NCBI GenBank assembly: GCA_948474755.1
Contig: CAOLHI010000489.1
Location: forward strand, 930,001 to 994,000
Length of the DNA stretch: 64,000 bases
Origin: Ctenosaura bakeri
Lineage: Eukaryota > Chordata > Lepidosauria > Squamata > Iguanidae
Direction of reading: 5' to 3'
Shown here: piece by piece, positions 44,401-55,033 of the stretch
Layout: each line of letters begins with the position of its first letter
Numbering within the stretch: position 1 is the first letter of the stretch
The notes under the pieces: model-generated
What the model saw: the letters and a program-made list of their open reading frames with translations, nothing else
What the model was told of the DNA's origin: nothing
Databases searched by the model: none
Program-made: the position numbers and the translations under genes

Positions 44401-47400
44401 AAAGCATTGTAACCCAATTCCACTGTGTATGCCCTTCCCAAGGAATATTGTTCCATGCATTTATAAAACAGTGGAAAAATCTACCTTTGGTCACTTCATA
44501 GATTTGTCTGGGTTGTTTGAACTGAGCTCTTGACAAATGCTATATGTACTGGAGCTTGATTGTAAAAATTTATGCAAATGTAACATTTGTTGCCATTTGT
44601 TTCTCCTTAGTTGCAAAATAAAACTGGTTTTTGGTCCAGCACATACCATACTGCTATTTGATAGCTCATTGACTGTTTTCCCAATAAAGTTGGATGTCTT
44701 GCTTTATGAGAAATGAAATTCTATCCATTTTCTCAAAACTGTAGAACTTTAGGTGTGAGTACTCAAGTCCAAGATAGACAGCTTCATAACAATGAAAATA
44801 TTCCAGTTGTTCAATTGTATCCCATATACTAGACATTAGTTCTGCACTAATGTTTGTAACAATCAGTGGAAGCAGTTGTTGGACTTTTATTGTCTTCTTT
44901 TTTGATTTCAGGGAATGGTATTAGTGTAGAAGGTGCGTTATTAACAGAACAAGATGTTAATCATCCAAAACCAGCAAAAAGAGCTCGGACCAGTTTCACA
45001 GCAGATCAGCTGCAGGTAGAACCCAGGCTTGGTAGAATGCTGTAATCAAAGTCAGCTGTTGGGTGGTTGGGATGGGAAGAGGGGGGAACATAGCAATTTT
45101 ATGCTGTGCATAACTCAGAAATGCTGTTAAAACTAGATGGATATGAAAAAACCATATTCCCTATTGCAGACTATCAAGACACAGCAGGTTCCTGGGATAT
45201 TTTGTGAGCTTTAGCTCTTTCATATGAAATAGTTACTCTTCAAGATTTTTCTATTTCCCTGAAGGCAGCTGGTAATTCTGTACAGTGAAAATGTAAATGC
45301 TGATCTGTTTTGACCACTTGATGAAATTCATTAGGGCAGACATTTACATCACTATACGTATTTACAATAGGAGACTAAATAGTTTCGGTTCTATGAAATA
45401 TGAAGAGAGACATTTGGAAATCTGAAGAATATAGTTTTACAAGAAATGTAAGGTTTGGGGTGTATTAAATTTCACCATAGATGCCACAGCAAGTAGCAAT
45501 CAAAACTTGTGGCTATTAAGAGAAAAAAAGCAGTGTCATGTTCCAATTGGCATACACTGGAACTGTAGTGATGATGGGCCAATACTGTCTTGACTATACA
45601 CAGTGAACCTTATAGTCTCCTGTTACTGAGAAGGTTTCTTAACATACCATGTTGCAACAAACACAAATGCACATATGCACATTTTTTGCTGGGTATTTTT
45701 TTGGCCCCTGACTACTTCCTTGTTTCACACTCTGGTAGATATGCTGGACATTCTTTATTGCTAATGTTTAGCATGTGACCATTTCTATTTTCTCTGTTAT
45801 AGTCTATTCTTGCAAATAGTTGTTGAAAAGGAAAGCACTTTTGAACAACACATTTTATGTGTTTCATGCTCACAATTTTTTTTCCTGGCAAGACAAGTCA
45901 TCTTACTAGCACTGTTTGAGCCCAACTTTATTTATTTAATATGCTCGGTGTTTAAAAGCACATTACCTGCTAGCTGGTTCTTGTTTTTTTGAAGAATTTG
46001 GTGGTTACTGTTAGAAGAAAAAGAATACATGAATTGAAGGGAAGGTTGGAGGTGTTTCCTTACAATACAAACAAGTATATGGAGCAGTATGGCCTAGATC
46101 AGAGTTGGGGAACTTTTGGTCCACCAGAAGCTTAAGCTTTGAGTTTCTAGAAGCCCCAGCCAGCATGGCTAATACTAGTGGATTTGAGGAGTGCTTGTAC
46201 AAAACACCTAGAACATAAAATATGCCCTAGCCTTGATCTAGATTGTGGATAGATGACTGTGAATCTCCAGAAATTTTTGGACTGCAGTTCTCATAGCTCT
46301 TCACAATTAGCTATGCTAGTACTGTTGAGAGTTGTAGGCCAAAAACATCTGGACAGCCACCACTGCCTGGGCCTCAATTGGATGCTAGATACATGACATT
46401 TCCACCTCTTCACTATGTACTTTGTCTGTTGAATCAACAAGTCTTATCTGCTTGAATAATCTTTATCAAAACCAAGAGCATCATTGGTGGTGTTCCTTCC
46501 TTATATAAATTCAGAAATGTAAACTGACTATGGCTCCCTGACATTGGTACACTTACTAAGTGAAAGTTTGCAGCAGCATTAAATGTGAAGCAATACTTAG
46601 TATATAATTATTTTAGCATGGGGAAAGATATGAGAGAGAGAGAGAACTCTAGAGTGTACAAATGGAAGAGGGTCATGACTCTAACAGCTGTGTAAAAGAG
46701 ACGATATCAGCAGATGTTGTTCACATGATCATCTACGCCTGCTGAAACAGGTGGACAGTTGTTAAAGGTGAAGAAGCCCTGTCATCATTTACATCTGGCC
46801 AACTGAGTGTCATTAACCTTCACTACTCTTTTTAATTTTTGAGGTCAGGAATGGGGAATCTGAGGCCCTAGATGATGTTTGACTAGAATCACTATCAATG
46901 GTCATTCCTATGGGGCTAATGGCAATTGTAAACCAACAACATCTGGATGACCACAGGTTTCCCATTCCTGCCTTAAGTGCTATCACACCAAATTCATACT
47001 TTTCTCTTACCTCTACAAATATATTTAATGCTGCAATTTAGGTCTGTTATTTGGAAACAAGTACTGCTGAGCTCAGTGGGAGTTGTTTCTATATAGATAC
47101 ATACACAGTTAATCTATGCAGTAATAAAATACTTTAATTTACATTAAAAGATATATCCATCTTTCTGGGCAAAATACCTACTCAAGCTGATAATATAAGT
47201 TAGATAAAACAATGTATACTTTTTCTTTTTTTCTATTAATCAAGACAATAAATCTACAATAAATAAAATTTAAAGTGGCAGAATACAAACACAAAAAAAA
47301 AGGAAATTAACTAAATTTATTTAGTTCAATTCAGCCCTGTGTGCTTCCCAAAAGCTTTCATGCCAGACTTTCAGAGCAGATTTTGAGGATGGTGGTTCTG

Positions 47401-50400
47401 GAGATCCCTTTATTGCTCTGCTGATAGAAGCAATTCTGGCAACAGAATAATCCTATTGGATTCTGACCACTATTCTAAAAGAAAACATAAGAAATGTTTT
47501 TGAAAACAACAAAAACAACTAAGTTAAGTCTACATTAAACTAGTCAACATTTTCTGTAGAGAAAAGTGAACAAGTCCTGGATCTCTTAAATTAAGCTTAA
47601 TAATCAAACCAATAATAAAAGAAAATGGAAATCATGGAGACCTACCATCAAATGATTTCTTCACATACTTAACCTGTTGAAAATAATTTACATTGCATCA
47701 ATCAACCTTGCTGGGTCTCATCCAATCTGTTTGTCACACATAGTACCCAATGAAATCAATAGGATTTACAGCAGTGATAGAATCATAGAGTTGGAAGGGG
47801 CCTCATGGACCATCAAGTCCAACCCCCTGATCAGTGCAGGATCTCTCGCTAAAGCATCTCCAGCAAGTAGCTGTCCAGCCTCTTTCTGAAGACTTCCAGG
47901 GAAGGAGACCCCACCACCATTCTAGGCATTTGATTCCAGTGCTGAACCACTCTTACTGTCAAGAAGTTCCTTCTAATGTTCAATTCAAATCTACTCCCCT
48001 GATACTTAAAACCATTAGATCTGATCCTACTTTCTGAGAACAGGCTTCCCCCTTCCTCTCTGTGACAGCCCTTGAGATGTTTAAAGAATACAATCATATT
48101 ACCTCTTGGTCTCCTCTTCAAGCTGAACATGCCCAGTTGCTTCAAACTTTCAGTCATGATTGTCTTTTCATATTAACTTCAATGGGACAAACATGTGATC
48201 AGCTTAAAGCACAATCCTGTATGTTTCCATGCTTCTGAAGAAAAGGGCTTTAGTCCCCAAAAGTTTTTACTAAATAAAATGTTTACTTTTCTTCAGATGT
48301 CTATCTGAACTATTGTTGGGCTGTTAAAGAGCATAGGAACAATAAACACAATTTTATCCAAGGATTCAGAAGCTAATTAAAATCAAAGCTGAAGGTAGAA
48401 TGGAAGAACAAACTGTTTGGTTGAAATCCTTCCATAATAGGCACACTCTTCACCCTTTTTTCCCCAGCATGGTAGTCTCATCAAAGCCCCCTGGTATGGT
48501 GTAGTGGTTTGAGGGTTGGCCTACAACCTTGGATATCAGGGATTGATTCCCCACTCAGCCATGGAAACCCACTGGGTAACCTTGGGCGCCTAACACAACC
48601 TCAGCCACAGAAAATCCTGAGATAGGTACACCTTAGAGTTTCTATAAGTCAGAAATGACTTGAAGGTACACAACAATAACAAATCTCTCCAAGACGTAAT
48701 TTTTAATTGTGCTAATCTGTTGAATATGTTGTATGGCTATAACCTGGCATAACAGAAATGAGTATAGCTATTTTCATGGCTGTTTTCAATTCTCTGTTTC
48801 ACCTTAATATTTTCTTCTTGTATATGCAAACATTTCAGATGACTTGTCTACTGCCACTCTGTAAGGCAAAAATTAGATCTTGACATTAGAATGAATTTTT
48901 ATTTCATATATATTTTGGGAGAAAATTGAGTGTCCTCATGATAATTTTGTATTAATTTCTCATTGACAGAAAAGCAGAATATAGCTTTAATTTATTTTTA
49001 GTTAATATATCTAACACTTGGGCCTGTCCACTCATTAGGTAGACTTAGCCTAAATCATTGCACTTAAATGCAATCTTTTTATGTGGAAAAAATACACTCT
49101 TCCAAACTGTTACTGGTGGTTGAAGCATGACTGCATCTTGATACTTATGCACTCTTTATTAATACTTGAAAATATAATTTCAAAAAATAAAAAAAATCTT
49201 TCTTGCATTTTTCAGGTAATGCAAGCACAGTTTGCTCAGGACAACAACCCAGATGCACAAACACTTCAAAAACTGGCAGAAAGAACAGGCTTGAGCAGGC
49301 GTGTGATACAGGTAACTGTACTGCAGTTACTTTACAAGTACTATGAGCAAAGCTCCTCAGTTAATGAAACTACTCCTAAAGTCAGTTTTCCTGTTCATCA
49401 ATATTCTTTAGATAGAAACAGAATGTTGTGTTATAGACAGTCAAAAACGTTTGTTATTTTTCAGAAGGGAATTCACAGCTAACTCCTTCCACCAAATATT
49501 TTTACATTACTGAAAGGACATGATTTAAAGTTGTCTTGCATATTCTAGAAGCAATGTGAGTGAAATGACCCATAGAGGAGAACATGGAAACCAAAAGCTG
49601 ACAGAGAACTCTCCATGTTTTTGATTTTACAGACTTCAGGTGTTGATGTACATATGTCTTATATGCTTTATATATGTGTGTCTTACATGAGGCCTTAATA
49701 TCACTCTGTACTGCATCTGAGGAAGTGGATTATATCCACAAAAGCTCATGCTAAAATAAAAGCCAGTTAGTCTTAAAGATGCTGCCACATTTCCTTTTAT
49801 TCCTCTCCCTCCTTTCCTCTGTTTTGTTTGCACACAGTAAAATTGGGTCTGCCTAGCATCAATGAAAGCACACAAAATATGAGTAAACCCACACTGAAGC
49901 TACTGTTAGTTTATGTTGTTTAACATGTCATTAAATTAAATTAAAATGTCTGATGATGAATGCAAATAGCATCTTTTATGTCTTCCCACTTTCCAGGTGT
50001 GGTTTCAAAACTGTAGAGCACGCCACAAGAAACATGTTAGCCCCAATCACTCATCCACTACTCCTGTTACAACGGTCCAGCCTTCCAGGCTTTCTCCACC
50101 CATGTTAGAAGAGATGGCATATTCAGCATATGTACCACAAGATGGGACAATGTTAACTGCTCTGCATAGTTACATGGATGGTAGGTACAGTAGCTTGTTA
50201 TAACTACTTTATGGACTTGAGAAGAAAATGTGAAATACATCTTTTAGCTCAGGTTGGGGCAGCAAGCAACCCATGGGAAGCTAGCAACACTTATTTTGTG
50301 TTTAAAAGATGTCCTTGAGAAAGCCTAATTTGTTTGCAGAGAGATGCTTGAGGCTGATAGTAGTATCTATTAGTGGTTCAGGAAGCCATCAAAATCTCTC

Positions 50401-51931
50401 TCTATAATATTTCTCCCTAGATTGCCTTTATTATCTTCTTACTAACTCACTTATAAAAGCGATAAGGTTGTTATGCCTTATCATCTGTGGCAGTTTCTGG
50501 TGCTTCTTTGGCAATGGAGGATCTTGTGGGGGGTGCAGAAATGGGATCATGCATCAGGAACCATGCCAGCACTGGAGACAAATTTGGGATGACAGGCATA
50601 TTATCAAGAATTTTCCAATGTGGTTTCATCATTCCTATGGAACATGGGCACTGGGTCTCTGCCTTCATCCCAAATTGGACATCTTAATTCTAGACTCAGA
50701 ATATTCCAGAATAAATATCTACACATCAGCTTGTGTTTTAGAATTCCCTGTTGCATAAACTTATATTAATAATGTTTTTCATCCTGGATTCTCAATAGAA
50801 GATAAATTTTCTGCCCTTGTTCTAACAGTTAGATGTAAACAGGGGTTGCACACAGGTTGCTGGAAGAAAATGTGACTTACCAACTTGCATACCTGTTGGC
50901 TTATTGTTGGAGCTTGAGAGAAAGTGAAGCTTCTGCCTTCATAGCCATTGACACATATTCCCAATGACAATCAAACCTTAACTGACTATAATTGTATGTA
51001 ACTTACTGTATATAGTCCCTGTAGTCAAATTTTGGCTATTCATAAGGTATTCATTCAGTGGCAATGAAAGGATATCACTTTGGTGGAGGCAAGTTTTCAT
51101 TTCTAGGACGAGACAGAATAGTATTTTTCCATAATTAAATTGTAACCTTATCTTGGCATATTTGAGCATAGCTTTGAATTTGCCTGTAGCTAGAATGCTT
51201 AATTGTGACAGAGGGTCTAATAAGGTTTTTTTTATGTCTAGGATATGACTTGATGCCTCAGCTAAATTGTTATTTATTCTCAAAGTTCCATCTCTCCACA
51301 TTTTTAATTTTTTGTGTTTTTACTGAATTATTTTAAAAGAACAATAAGAATGCAATACTACATAAGTTTTAAATAATTATTTATGTAGCACATAACACAC
51401 ACACATGCACACAGCCCAAGCTTTATCCCATTAAAAAGATAAAAGAAGGACAATGTCAAGGTATGAAACTTGCTCCAGATCAAAAAGGAGAACTAATGAC
51501 AATTCCCTCTGGCTTAAATAGCTTTCATCTTTCAAAGCAGGCTTTAAAGGGCTTCATTCTATCATAAAAATGAATTTGTAATTGTGGATTGTAATAAACA
51601 GGACATCAACTGTATCTCTAATAAAATGCCTTCATAGCAACCTGCAGAGTTGTTCCTATGGGAAAACATGTAGCAGCTAGAGTGTAAGGAACAAATCTTT
51701 GTTGCTGTTGTAGAAAAAGGACTCTTGCAGAAGTTGGTGACATGGTTACCACTTGCTGGTGTCCCAGCCCTACCAATGCAGTTGGATTTTTATTCACAAG
51801 TAATATTTTTCTACTTCCAGCCAGGCTGACCAGCAAATCTTTCTATTTTTGTAGCTCATTCACCTTCTGCTCTTGGACTCCAGCCTCTGTTACCCCATTC
51901 AATGACACAGCTGCCAATAAGTCACAGCTAA
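32361..51931 (+). CDS. LHX8: LHX8, LIM-homeobox transcription factor (nine coding exons, complete)
   Basis: Join of 32361-32441, 34912-35016, 35958-36122, 40396-40517, 43779-43999, 44912-45015, 49216-49311, 49997-50180 and 51855-51931: 1155 nt, 384 residues plus TAA. All introns are GT-AG and all phases match. LIM1 has zinc ligands C103, C106, H124, C127, C130, C133, C152 and D155. LIM2 has C164, C167, H186, C189, C192, C195, C214 and H217. The homeodomain spans about 253-312 with W300, F301 and N303 in the recognition helix. The LIM domains, homeodomain and tail fit vertebrate LHX8 far better than its paralog LHX6 (for example [11 protein letters not shown] and the ending QLPISHS). Family knowledge: a nuclear DNA-binding protein whose LIM domains bind cofactors such as LDB1; needed for forebrain cholinergic neurons, tooth/palate mesenchyme and oocytes. 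The start was chosen because MYWK is shared with LHX6/LHX8 isoforms; M32 in exon 2 is a possible alternative. The human reference protein is 356 residues with another first exon. Confidence 0.97.
33845..34031 (-). repeat. 5S-rRNA-derived SINE in LHX8 intron 1
   Basis: Reverse reading: AAGTCGCCTATTCAGTTATGG (tail), TATAGCCTACAGCAGTCTCCC, TTCAAGTACGAACCCGATCTG, CTGTTTAACTTCTAAGATC (5S part). It lacks some middle sequence but keeps CpGs. Confidence 0.85.
34325..34911 (+). promoter_or_regulatory. CpG-rich, homeodomain-motif-rich block before LHX8 exon 2
   Basis: Within intron 1, repeat-free and CpG-rich. ATTA/AATT-type homeodomain cores occur at 34330-34337 (CCAATTGA), 34368-34374, 34594-34599 (TAATTG), 34685-34690 (CAATTA) and 34741-34747. 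It could be an internal promoter or enhancer. LHX8 has alternative first exons in mammals, and a second start here would use the exon 2 ATG. Function is inferred only. Confidence 0.35.
34462..34479. repeat. Short (GT)n run
   Basis: About seven GT units followed by a T run, in intron 1. Confidence 0.85.
34912..35016 (+). CDS. LHX8: LHX8 coding exon 2 (alanine run)
   Basis: 35 codons in phase 0, between the acceptor TCTTCGCAG (ending 34911) and the donor GTGAGT (35017). It contains MAEECGR, matching MSEECGR of mammalian LHX8, and ends [11 protein letters not shown], like RTRKGAGEEGL. Between them is a run of eight alanines encoded by GCG, GCC and GCA codons, which mammalian LHX8 lacks. The ATG at 34924 could start a shorter 353-residue protein if another first exon is used. 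Confidence 0.88.
35958..36122 (+). CDS. LHX8: LHX8 coding exon 3 (serine-rich segment, start of LIM1)
   Basis: 55 codons in phase 0 between CTGCCAG and a GTGAGC donor. It holds the conserved acidic/serine stretch [20 protein letters not shown] and then the first LIM1 zinc ligands in [17 protein letters not shown] (C103, C106). The exon is CpG-rich and lies near the right edge of the CpG-rich domain. Confidence 0.96.
36479..36723 (+). repeat. tRNA-derived SINE in LHX8 intron 3
   Basis: GAGCCAGCACGACGTAGTGG, TTGAGTATTGGACTTGAAC, GTTGGAATCCCCC, AACAAATTTTGCCAAGAACC and CAGCAACAACA at the end. CpG content is intermediate; it sits at the edge of the CpG-rich domain. Confidence 0.85.
36724..39445. 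other. LHX8 intron 3, CpG-poor, no repeat recognised
   Basis: About 2.7 kb of AT-rich intron without a SINE, LINE end or MITE that I recognise. It could hold regulatory sequence, but nothing specific is readable. Confidence 0.45.
39446..39865. mobile_element. Palindromic MITE, copy 5, split by a SINE
   Basis: The left half, 39446-39542 (CCATTTCCCACTACACAGTTA, GCTGCATCCTATGGAATTATG), and the right half, about 39741-39865 (GCATAGGGTGCAGCCATGGC, GAATGAAGTGGCC), form the two arms of a family related to copies 1-4. A tRNA-SINE sits between them. Confidence 0.7.
39543..39748 (+). repeat. tRNA-derived SINE nested in the MITE, with 8-bp duplication
   Basis: CATGGTGTAGTGGTTTGAG, TTGGACTACAACTCTGGAG, AGAAATGACTTGAAGGCATAC and AACAACAAA. 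It is flanked by CTTAGAAT at 39535-39542 and 39741-39748, the target duplication; the SINE itself is 39543-39740. CpG-depleted. Confidence 0.85.
40039..40084. repeat. ~23-bp near-exact tandem duplication, intron 3
   Basis: TGGAGAGATTATGTAAGATAC is followed by TTCTGGAGAGATTATGTAAGG. Confidence 0.85.
40396..40517 (+). CDS. LHX8: LHX8 coding exon 4 (LIM1 core)
   Basis: 40 codons plus 2 nt, after the acceptor CATAG and before the donor GTAAAT. It encodes the rest of LIM1: CWHVRC (H124, C127), CSVC (C130, C133) and IFCKLDYF (C152, D155). The last two bases AG pair with the first base of exon 5 to make arginine 158. Confidence 0.97.
40975..41092. mobile_element. hAT-like MITE in LHX8 intron 4
   Basis: GAACTATATTTCCTCTCATCC and TATGGGAGTTGGAATCTATC, with AAAGGACCACAACATCT at the end, are the inverted halves of the family. 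Degraded. Confidence 0.45.
43341..43410. repeat. Exact 35-bp tandem duplication in LHX8 intron 4
   Basis: Two identical 35-mers starting TTCCTGCACTGGATATGAG, at 43341-43375 and 43376-43410. Confidence 0.97.
43779..43999 (+). CDS. LHX8: LHX8 coding exon 5 (LIM2)
   Basis: 221 nt: 1 nt completing R158, 73 codons, and 1 nt starting G232. It carries the whole LIM2 domain, with [15 protein letters not shown] and VLCRVHYD giving all eight ligands. The acceptor is CGTTATAG after a T-rich tract and the donor is GTAACT. The frame runs on into the intron for about seven codons to a stop, so retention of this intron would truncate the protein before the homeodomain. Confidence 0.98.
44350..44535 (-). 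repeat. Possible LINE reverse-transcriptase C-terminal remnant, intron 5
   Basis: The minus-strand frame contains [20 protein letters not shown], which resembles the RxxFF..R.VxxWNxLP motif near the end of CR1/L2-type reverse transcriptases, followed by a [14 protein letters not shown] helix. One short match only. Confidence 0.35.
44912..45015 (+). CDS. LHX8: LHX8 coding exon 6 (linker, homeodomain N-arm)
   Basis: 2 nt plus 34 codons, after the acceptor TTGATTTCAG plus G and before the donor GTAGAA. It encodes the linker [20 protein letters not shown] and the basic N-terminal arm and helix 1 start of the homeodomain ([14 protein letters not shown]). Confidence 0.97.
46100..46215. mobile_element. 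hAT-like MITE fragment in LHX8 intron 6
   Basis: AGAGTTGGGGAACTTTTGGTC start, then AGCCCCAGCCAGCATGGC and GATTTGAGGAGTGC. Degraded. Confidence 0.5.
46255..46372. mobile_element. hAT-like MITE in LHX8 intron 6
   Basis: TTTGGACTGCAGTTCTCATAG and GTTGAGAGTTGTAGGCCAAAA, with ACATCTGGACAGCCACCACT at the end, are the paired halves. Confidence 0.6.
46846..46970. mobile_element. hAT-like MITE with visible terminal inverted repeats, intron 6
   Basis: Ends CAGGAATGGGGAA and TTTCCCATTCCTG are inverted. Inside, GATGATGTTTGACTAGAATC pairs with the right half CCAACAACATCTGGATGACC. Complete but diverged; no convincing 8-bp duplication remains. Confidence 0.75.
47778..48165 (-). mobile_element. CR1 LINE 3' end in LHX8 intron 6
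   Basis: The minus strand encodes [37 protein letters not shown] and [14 protein letters not shown], the C-terminus of CR1 reverse transcriptase. The 3' end lies at AGAATCATAGAGTTGG (47778). Confidence 0.9.
48486..48681 (+). repeat. tRNA-derived SINE in LHX8 intron 6
   Basis: GGTATGGTGTAGTGGTTTGAG, CCATGGAAACCCACTGGGTAA, GAGTTTCTATAAGTCAGAA, ATGACTTGAAGGTACACAAC. CpG-depleted and without the middle segment. Confidence 0.85.
49216..49311 (+). CDS. LHX8: LHX8 coding exon 7 (homeodomain helices 1-2)
   Basis: 32 codons in phase 0 between TTTTTCAG and GTAACT. It encodes homeodomain helices 1 and 2 and the turn ([20 protein letters not shown], then [12 protein letters not shown]). The intron boundary falls just before the recognition-helix residues VWFQN, a common homeobox intron position. 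Confidence 0.98.
49705..49812 (+). repeat. Dispersed repeat CATCTGAGGAAGTGGA...GCTCATGCTAAAAT, intron 7
   Basis: Same family as 27280-27392: ACTGCATCTGAGGAAGTGG, AAAAGCTCATGCTAAAATAAA, CCAGTTAGTCTTAAAGATGC. Confidence 0.6.
49997..50180 (+). CDS. LHX8: LHX8 coding exon 8 (recognition helix, proline/serine tail)
   Basis: 61 codons plus 1 nt between the acceptor TTCCAG and the donor GTAGGT. It holds [13 protein letters not shown], whose cysteine after the WFQN core is typical of LHX6/LHX8, followed by a Ser/Thr/Pro-rich tail and the conserved [15 protein letters not shown] block. Confidence 0.98.
50181..51854. other. LHX8 intron 8, no repeat recognised
   Basis: 1.67 kb intron. It contains open frames of 60-107 codons on both strands, but none has a family motif I recognise. 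Confidence 0.5.
51855..51931 (+). CDS. LHX8: LHX8 coding exon 9 (C-terminus and stop)
   Basis: 2 nt completing A360, 24 codons and TAA, after the acceptor TTTTTGTAG. It encodes [16 protein letters not shown] and then TQLPISHS, nearly identical to the end of mammalian LHX8. Confidence 0.96.
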
Positions 51932-52440
51932 TTCATTTCTTTCAGGGACATGAAACTAAAGGGGTACCCTTGTGTCACCTGTTATACTCTGTCATTGAAA
52001 AACAGTTTAATCTTAAATAGCATCCAAAGCATTTTGAAGACAGTTTTGTTGCCCAGGTATGTAAGTATAGTTGGCCTGCAAGACACTTTTATGGCTTTCT
52101 CCATAAATATGTTTACAAGACTTATTAAAAAGGAACACTTTTTTTTGTATTGTCTGGAAGTAGTCCATTCTAGCTATGTGTTTGTTAATTTATTTATCAT
52201 CAAAAGAGCACTTTGCCTAAAAGACAAGACTGACAATTGTGCAAAATGTTTACAATTCTTTGTGAAATTGTAGTTCATCATTAGTTTGTATCTGTAAGTT
52301 ATTGTTATTAAAATATTACTTGTATTTGCGTTACATGCAGCCTATACTTTGAAGCTTATGCCCGTGAACTGGCAAAATTTCATTTGCCAGCATTCTCCAG
52401 ATACCTAAATAAAACCTTCTGTTGTAGCATGCCAAGCTAA
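51932..52440 (+). other. LHX8: Probable LHX8 3' UTR
   Basis: About 0.5 kb directly after the stop with no repeat I recognise, AT-rich, ending near the polyadenylation signal at 52408. The extent is inferred, and a longer UTR using later AATAAA signals (for example 52754) is possible. Confidence 0.55.
52408..52413 (+). terminator. Candidate LHX8 polyadenylation signal AATAAA
   Basis: Canonical AATAAA 477 nt after the stop codon, followed about 30-70 nt downstream by T/GT-rich sequence (around 52441-52480), as expected of a cleavage region. It is the first canonical signal after the stop that I noticed. Confidence 0.5.
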
Positions 52441-53660
52441 CATGTTCCTGTGTTAGTGGTATAATTGTGTGTATTTACAAGGGACAGAATGACTTTAGTA
52501 GTTGAGCTTGTAAGGAAAGAGCACTCTACTCACAGAAATGGTAAGTGGGTTGGCAGCCACCATCTCTGAACTCACGGGTATGACATCTGATGTGCAATTA
52601 TTTAACTATAAATAGTGTTGAAACTTCAACGATACACATTGTAAGACTGAAAAACAGGCTATTCAAGCTATTATAAAAAAACTCTCATTTGCTACAAGCT
52701 TGACTTTTCCCATTAGGTATTATATAAACAATGGTTTCTTGGATCGTCTCCTTAATAAATAGGTAGCTGTAGTCTTTAAATGATCTCAAAGGCTGTTTAG
52801 ACCATGGCCCTGCAAAACTTGATCACAAAAGCTTGAACAATTGCATATCCAGTTTCATGGATATATGTCCATATCAGCACCAACATCTCTCTAGGCTGCA
52901 ACAGATGATGAAGGGATTGCACAATTATTATACAAACAAATAAAAAATCAAGTTAATGGTTTGTGGAACGGGAATAAAAAAAGGGACTTGATTTAACTGT
53001 GTCTCACTACCTTGAACTTAAAGATCATATGTGGAACTGTCATCTCTGATACTGCAGATCCCTGTTTACTAATAAGCAGGTGTGACGCTTGTCTGGGCCT
53101 TAATATTTTCAAGAGTTTCGAAATGAAAACTTTCCCTTTCAAAAGATCCTGTTTACAACACATGTGTATCTAAAAATGAAGTATACTGCTCATTTCAGAA
53201 TTATTCATTTTATTCATAAGATTATTAAATTATATAGTGTGAACTGACACCAACAGAGACTTCTTTTACCAACTAATGTTTATTGGATTTCATACTGTCT
53301 GAACTGCTGATATAAATTTGAGGAAGGATTTTTTCACTCTAATAGTCTGGCTTTTTGAATATTCAGATTTCAATTTATCCATTGTACATGATGCTATACC
53401 TTAATCAATAGGTTTTACATGCAGTAATTGAGTAACTGTTGAGTCTTAGGGCTTCCATAAACTACATCTGACTTGAAAGCACTCAGCTTTGTGTTCTGTC
53501 CAGACATACTTTCTGGTGTATTTTGGGAATATATTATACTTGACCTATGAAATCTGAAATGAACTGTTAGAAGCCTGGATGATACTGCTGTACTACATGA
53601 GCATACAAGCTGCTGTGAATGGTATACTTACCTATAAGTGTCCATAATAAGCAAATTGTC
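52441..53660. other. 3' flank of LHX8, nothing recognised
   Basis: CpG-poor and AT-rich. It may include extra 3' UTR if the AATAAA at 52754-52759 is used. Confidence 0.4.
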
Positions 53661-53872
53661 TAAATACCCTGAGGGAACCCAAATCCCTCTGGTCTCAGAA
53701 GCTATGCAGCATCAAGCCTGGTTTGTATTTGGACAGAATATTACCAGGGAGTACCAGATGTGGTACACTATATGCGGAGGAGGGCAGTGGCAAACTACCT
53801 CTTAGTATTCATTTCCTATGAAAACCCTATGAAATTCACAAGGCTGCCATAAATTGATTTAAAGGCACGTAC
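53661..53872 (+). repeat. 5S-rRNA-derived SINE, CpG-depleted
   Basis: TCTGGTCTCAGAAGCTATGCA, CAGGGAGTACCAGATGTGG (5S part), then GGCAAACTACCTCTTAGTATT and AAATTCACAAGGCTGCC with an AAAGGCACGTAC tail. Confidence 0.85.
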
Positions 53873-54819
53873 TTCAGTAGGCAAATACATGTTTCTACCT
53901 CACAGAAAAATGCTTGCAGCACTTTTGAAACAGTTTGTGCTTTCCCTTTTTTTTATATTTTTTAGTATATTCACAAAGGTCCTCTTTGTGTGAAAACATG
54001 GCTGCAAATCACAGTTTTAAAAAGTGATTTTTTTTTCAATAGTATCATTTCCCTTCTTCTTTCTCATGCTTGTAAAATTAACAGGCTTTCTAGTGTTCAG
54101 TCAAGATACGTTAGTAGTACTAAGGGAAACATTTGCTCCACAGAAATGGTCTATACGCAGTGTGAGTATCACAACATTTTGCAGCCTTTTCAAAAGAACA
54201 CTCATTTTTGGTGAGTCCTTAAGTTTAAAATCCTCAGTGTGTAGGCTGCCAGTAACTACTAAACTGAATGCTATATACAACCTCAGGTATTTGAGGCAAT
54301 ATGCCTTTGAATACCAGTTGCTGGAGAATGTGAATGGGAGTGTGCTATCATCCTTATGTGTTGCTTGTAGACTTCCAGTAGACACCTGGCCGCCAACTTT
54401 GGGACTGGCCACAGTGCTGTTGGGTTCTTAGTTTGATTGAAAAGATGTCTTTGATTAAGTAGCTCCTGCCCTTTCATTATGACAAATCAAGATGCACACA
54501 GCACATATTCAGATGATAAATACATAGTAGATTCCTATGGAAGATAATGGCTATTCTAAAATAACTTATGAAGAGGATATTTTCTAAAATTTCATGAGAA
54601 AGTATTGTATTACATGTATTACTTTTATTTTGAATCTTCCTTTGTGCATTGGTTGAATTTGTAGTATTGTGACAATTAACGTAAGGTAGTCTGCTTAAAT
54701 AGGACTTCTTCCTACTGGGTTCTTTTTTCCTTGCTTTTCTGAATATTGAAATGTATCACAGAGAGGATAGTTTCAGCTACATTTCTACCAGTTGTTAACA
54801 CAATAAAGTACAAGTAGTT

Positions 54820-55033
54820 TGTTGTGTGCCTTTAAAGCCATTTCTGACTTATAGCAACCCTAAGGCAAACCTATTGTGAGGTTTTCTTGGCAAGATTTGT
54901 TTGAGGGTTTGCCTTTACCTTCATCTGAGGCTGAGAAAGTGTGACTTCCCAAGTTCTCCTCTTGGGTTTCCATAGCCAAGCAAGGATTTGAACTCTGGTC
55001 TCCAAAGTCCTAGTCCAACACCTAAACCCCTAA
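54820..55033 (-). repeat. tRNA-derived SINE, full length, CpG-depleted
   Basis: Reverse reading: TTGTTGTGTGCCTTTAAAGCC (3' end), TTTTCTTGGCAAGATTTG, GCAAGGATTTGAACTCTGG (B box), TCCTAGTCCAACACCTAAAC. A good reference copy of the family. Confidence 0.9.

Noticed and set aside
44692..44698. AATAAA in intron 5 as a premature polyadenylation site
   Set aside because: A lone hexamer in AT-rich intron DNA; no evidence of use, although it would truncate the protein after LIM2.
50985..51301. 107-codon minus-strand frame in LHX8 intron 8
   Set aside because: No family motif recognised, AT-rich composition. Kept only as unexplained intron sequence.
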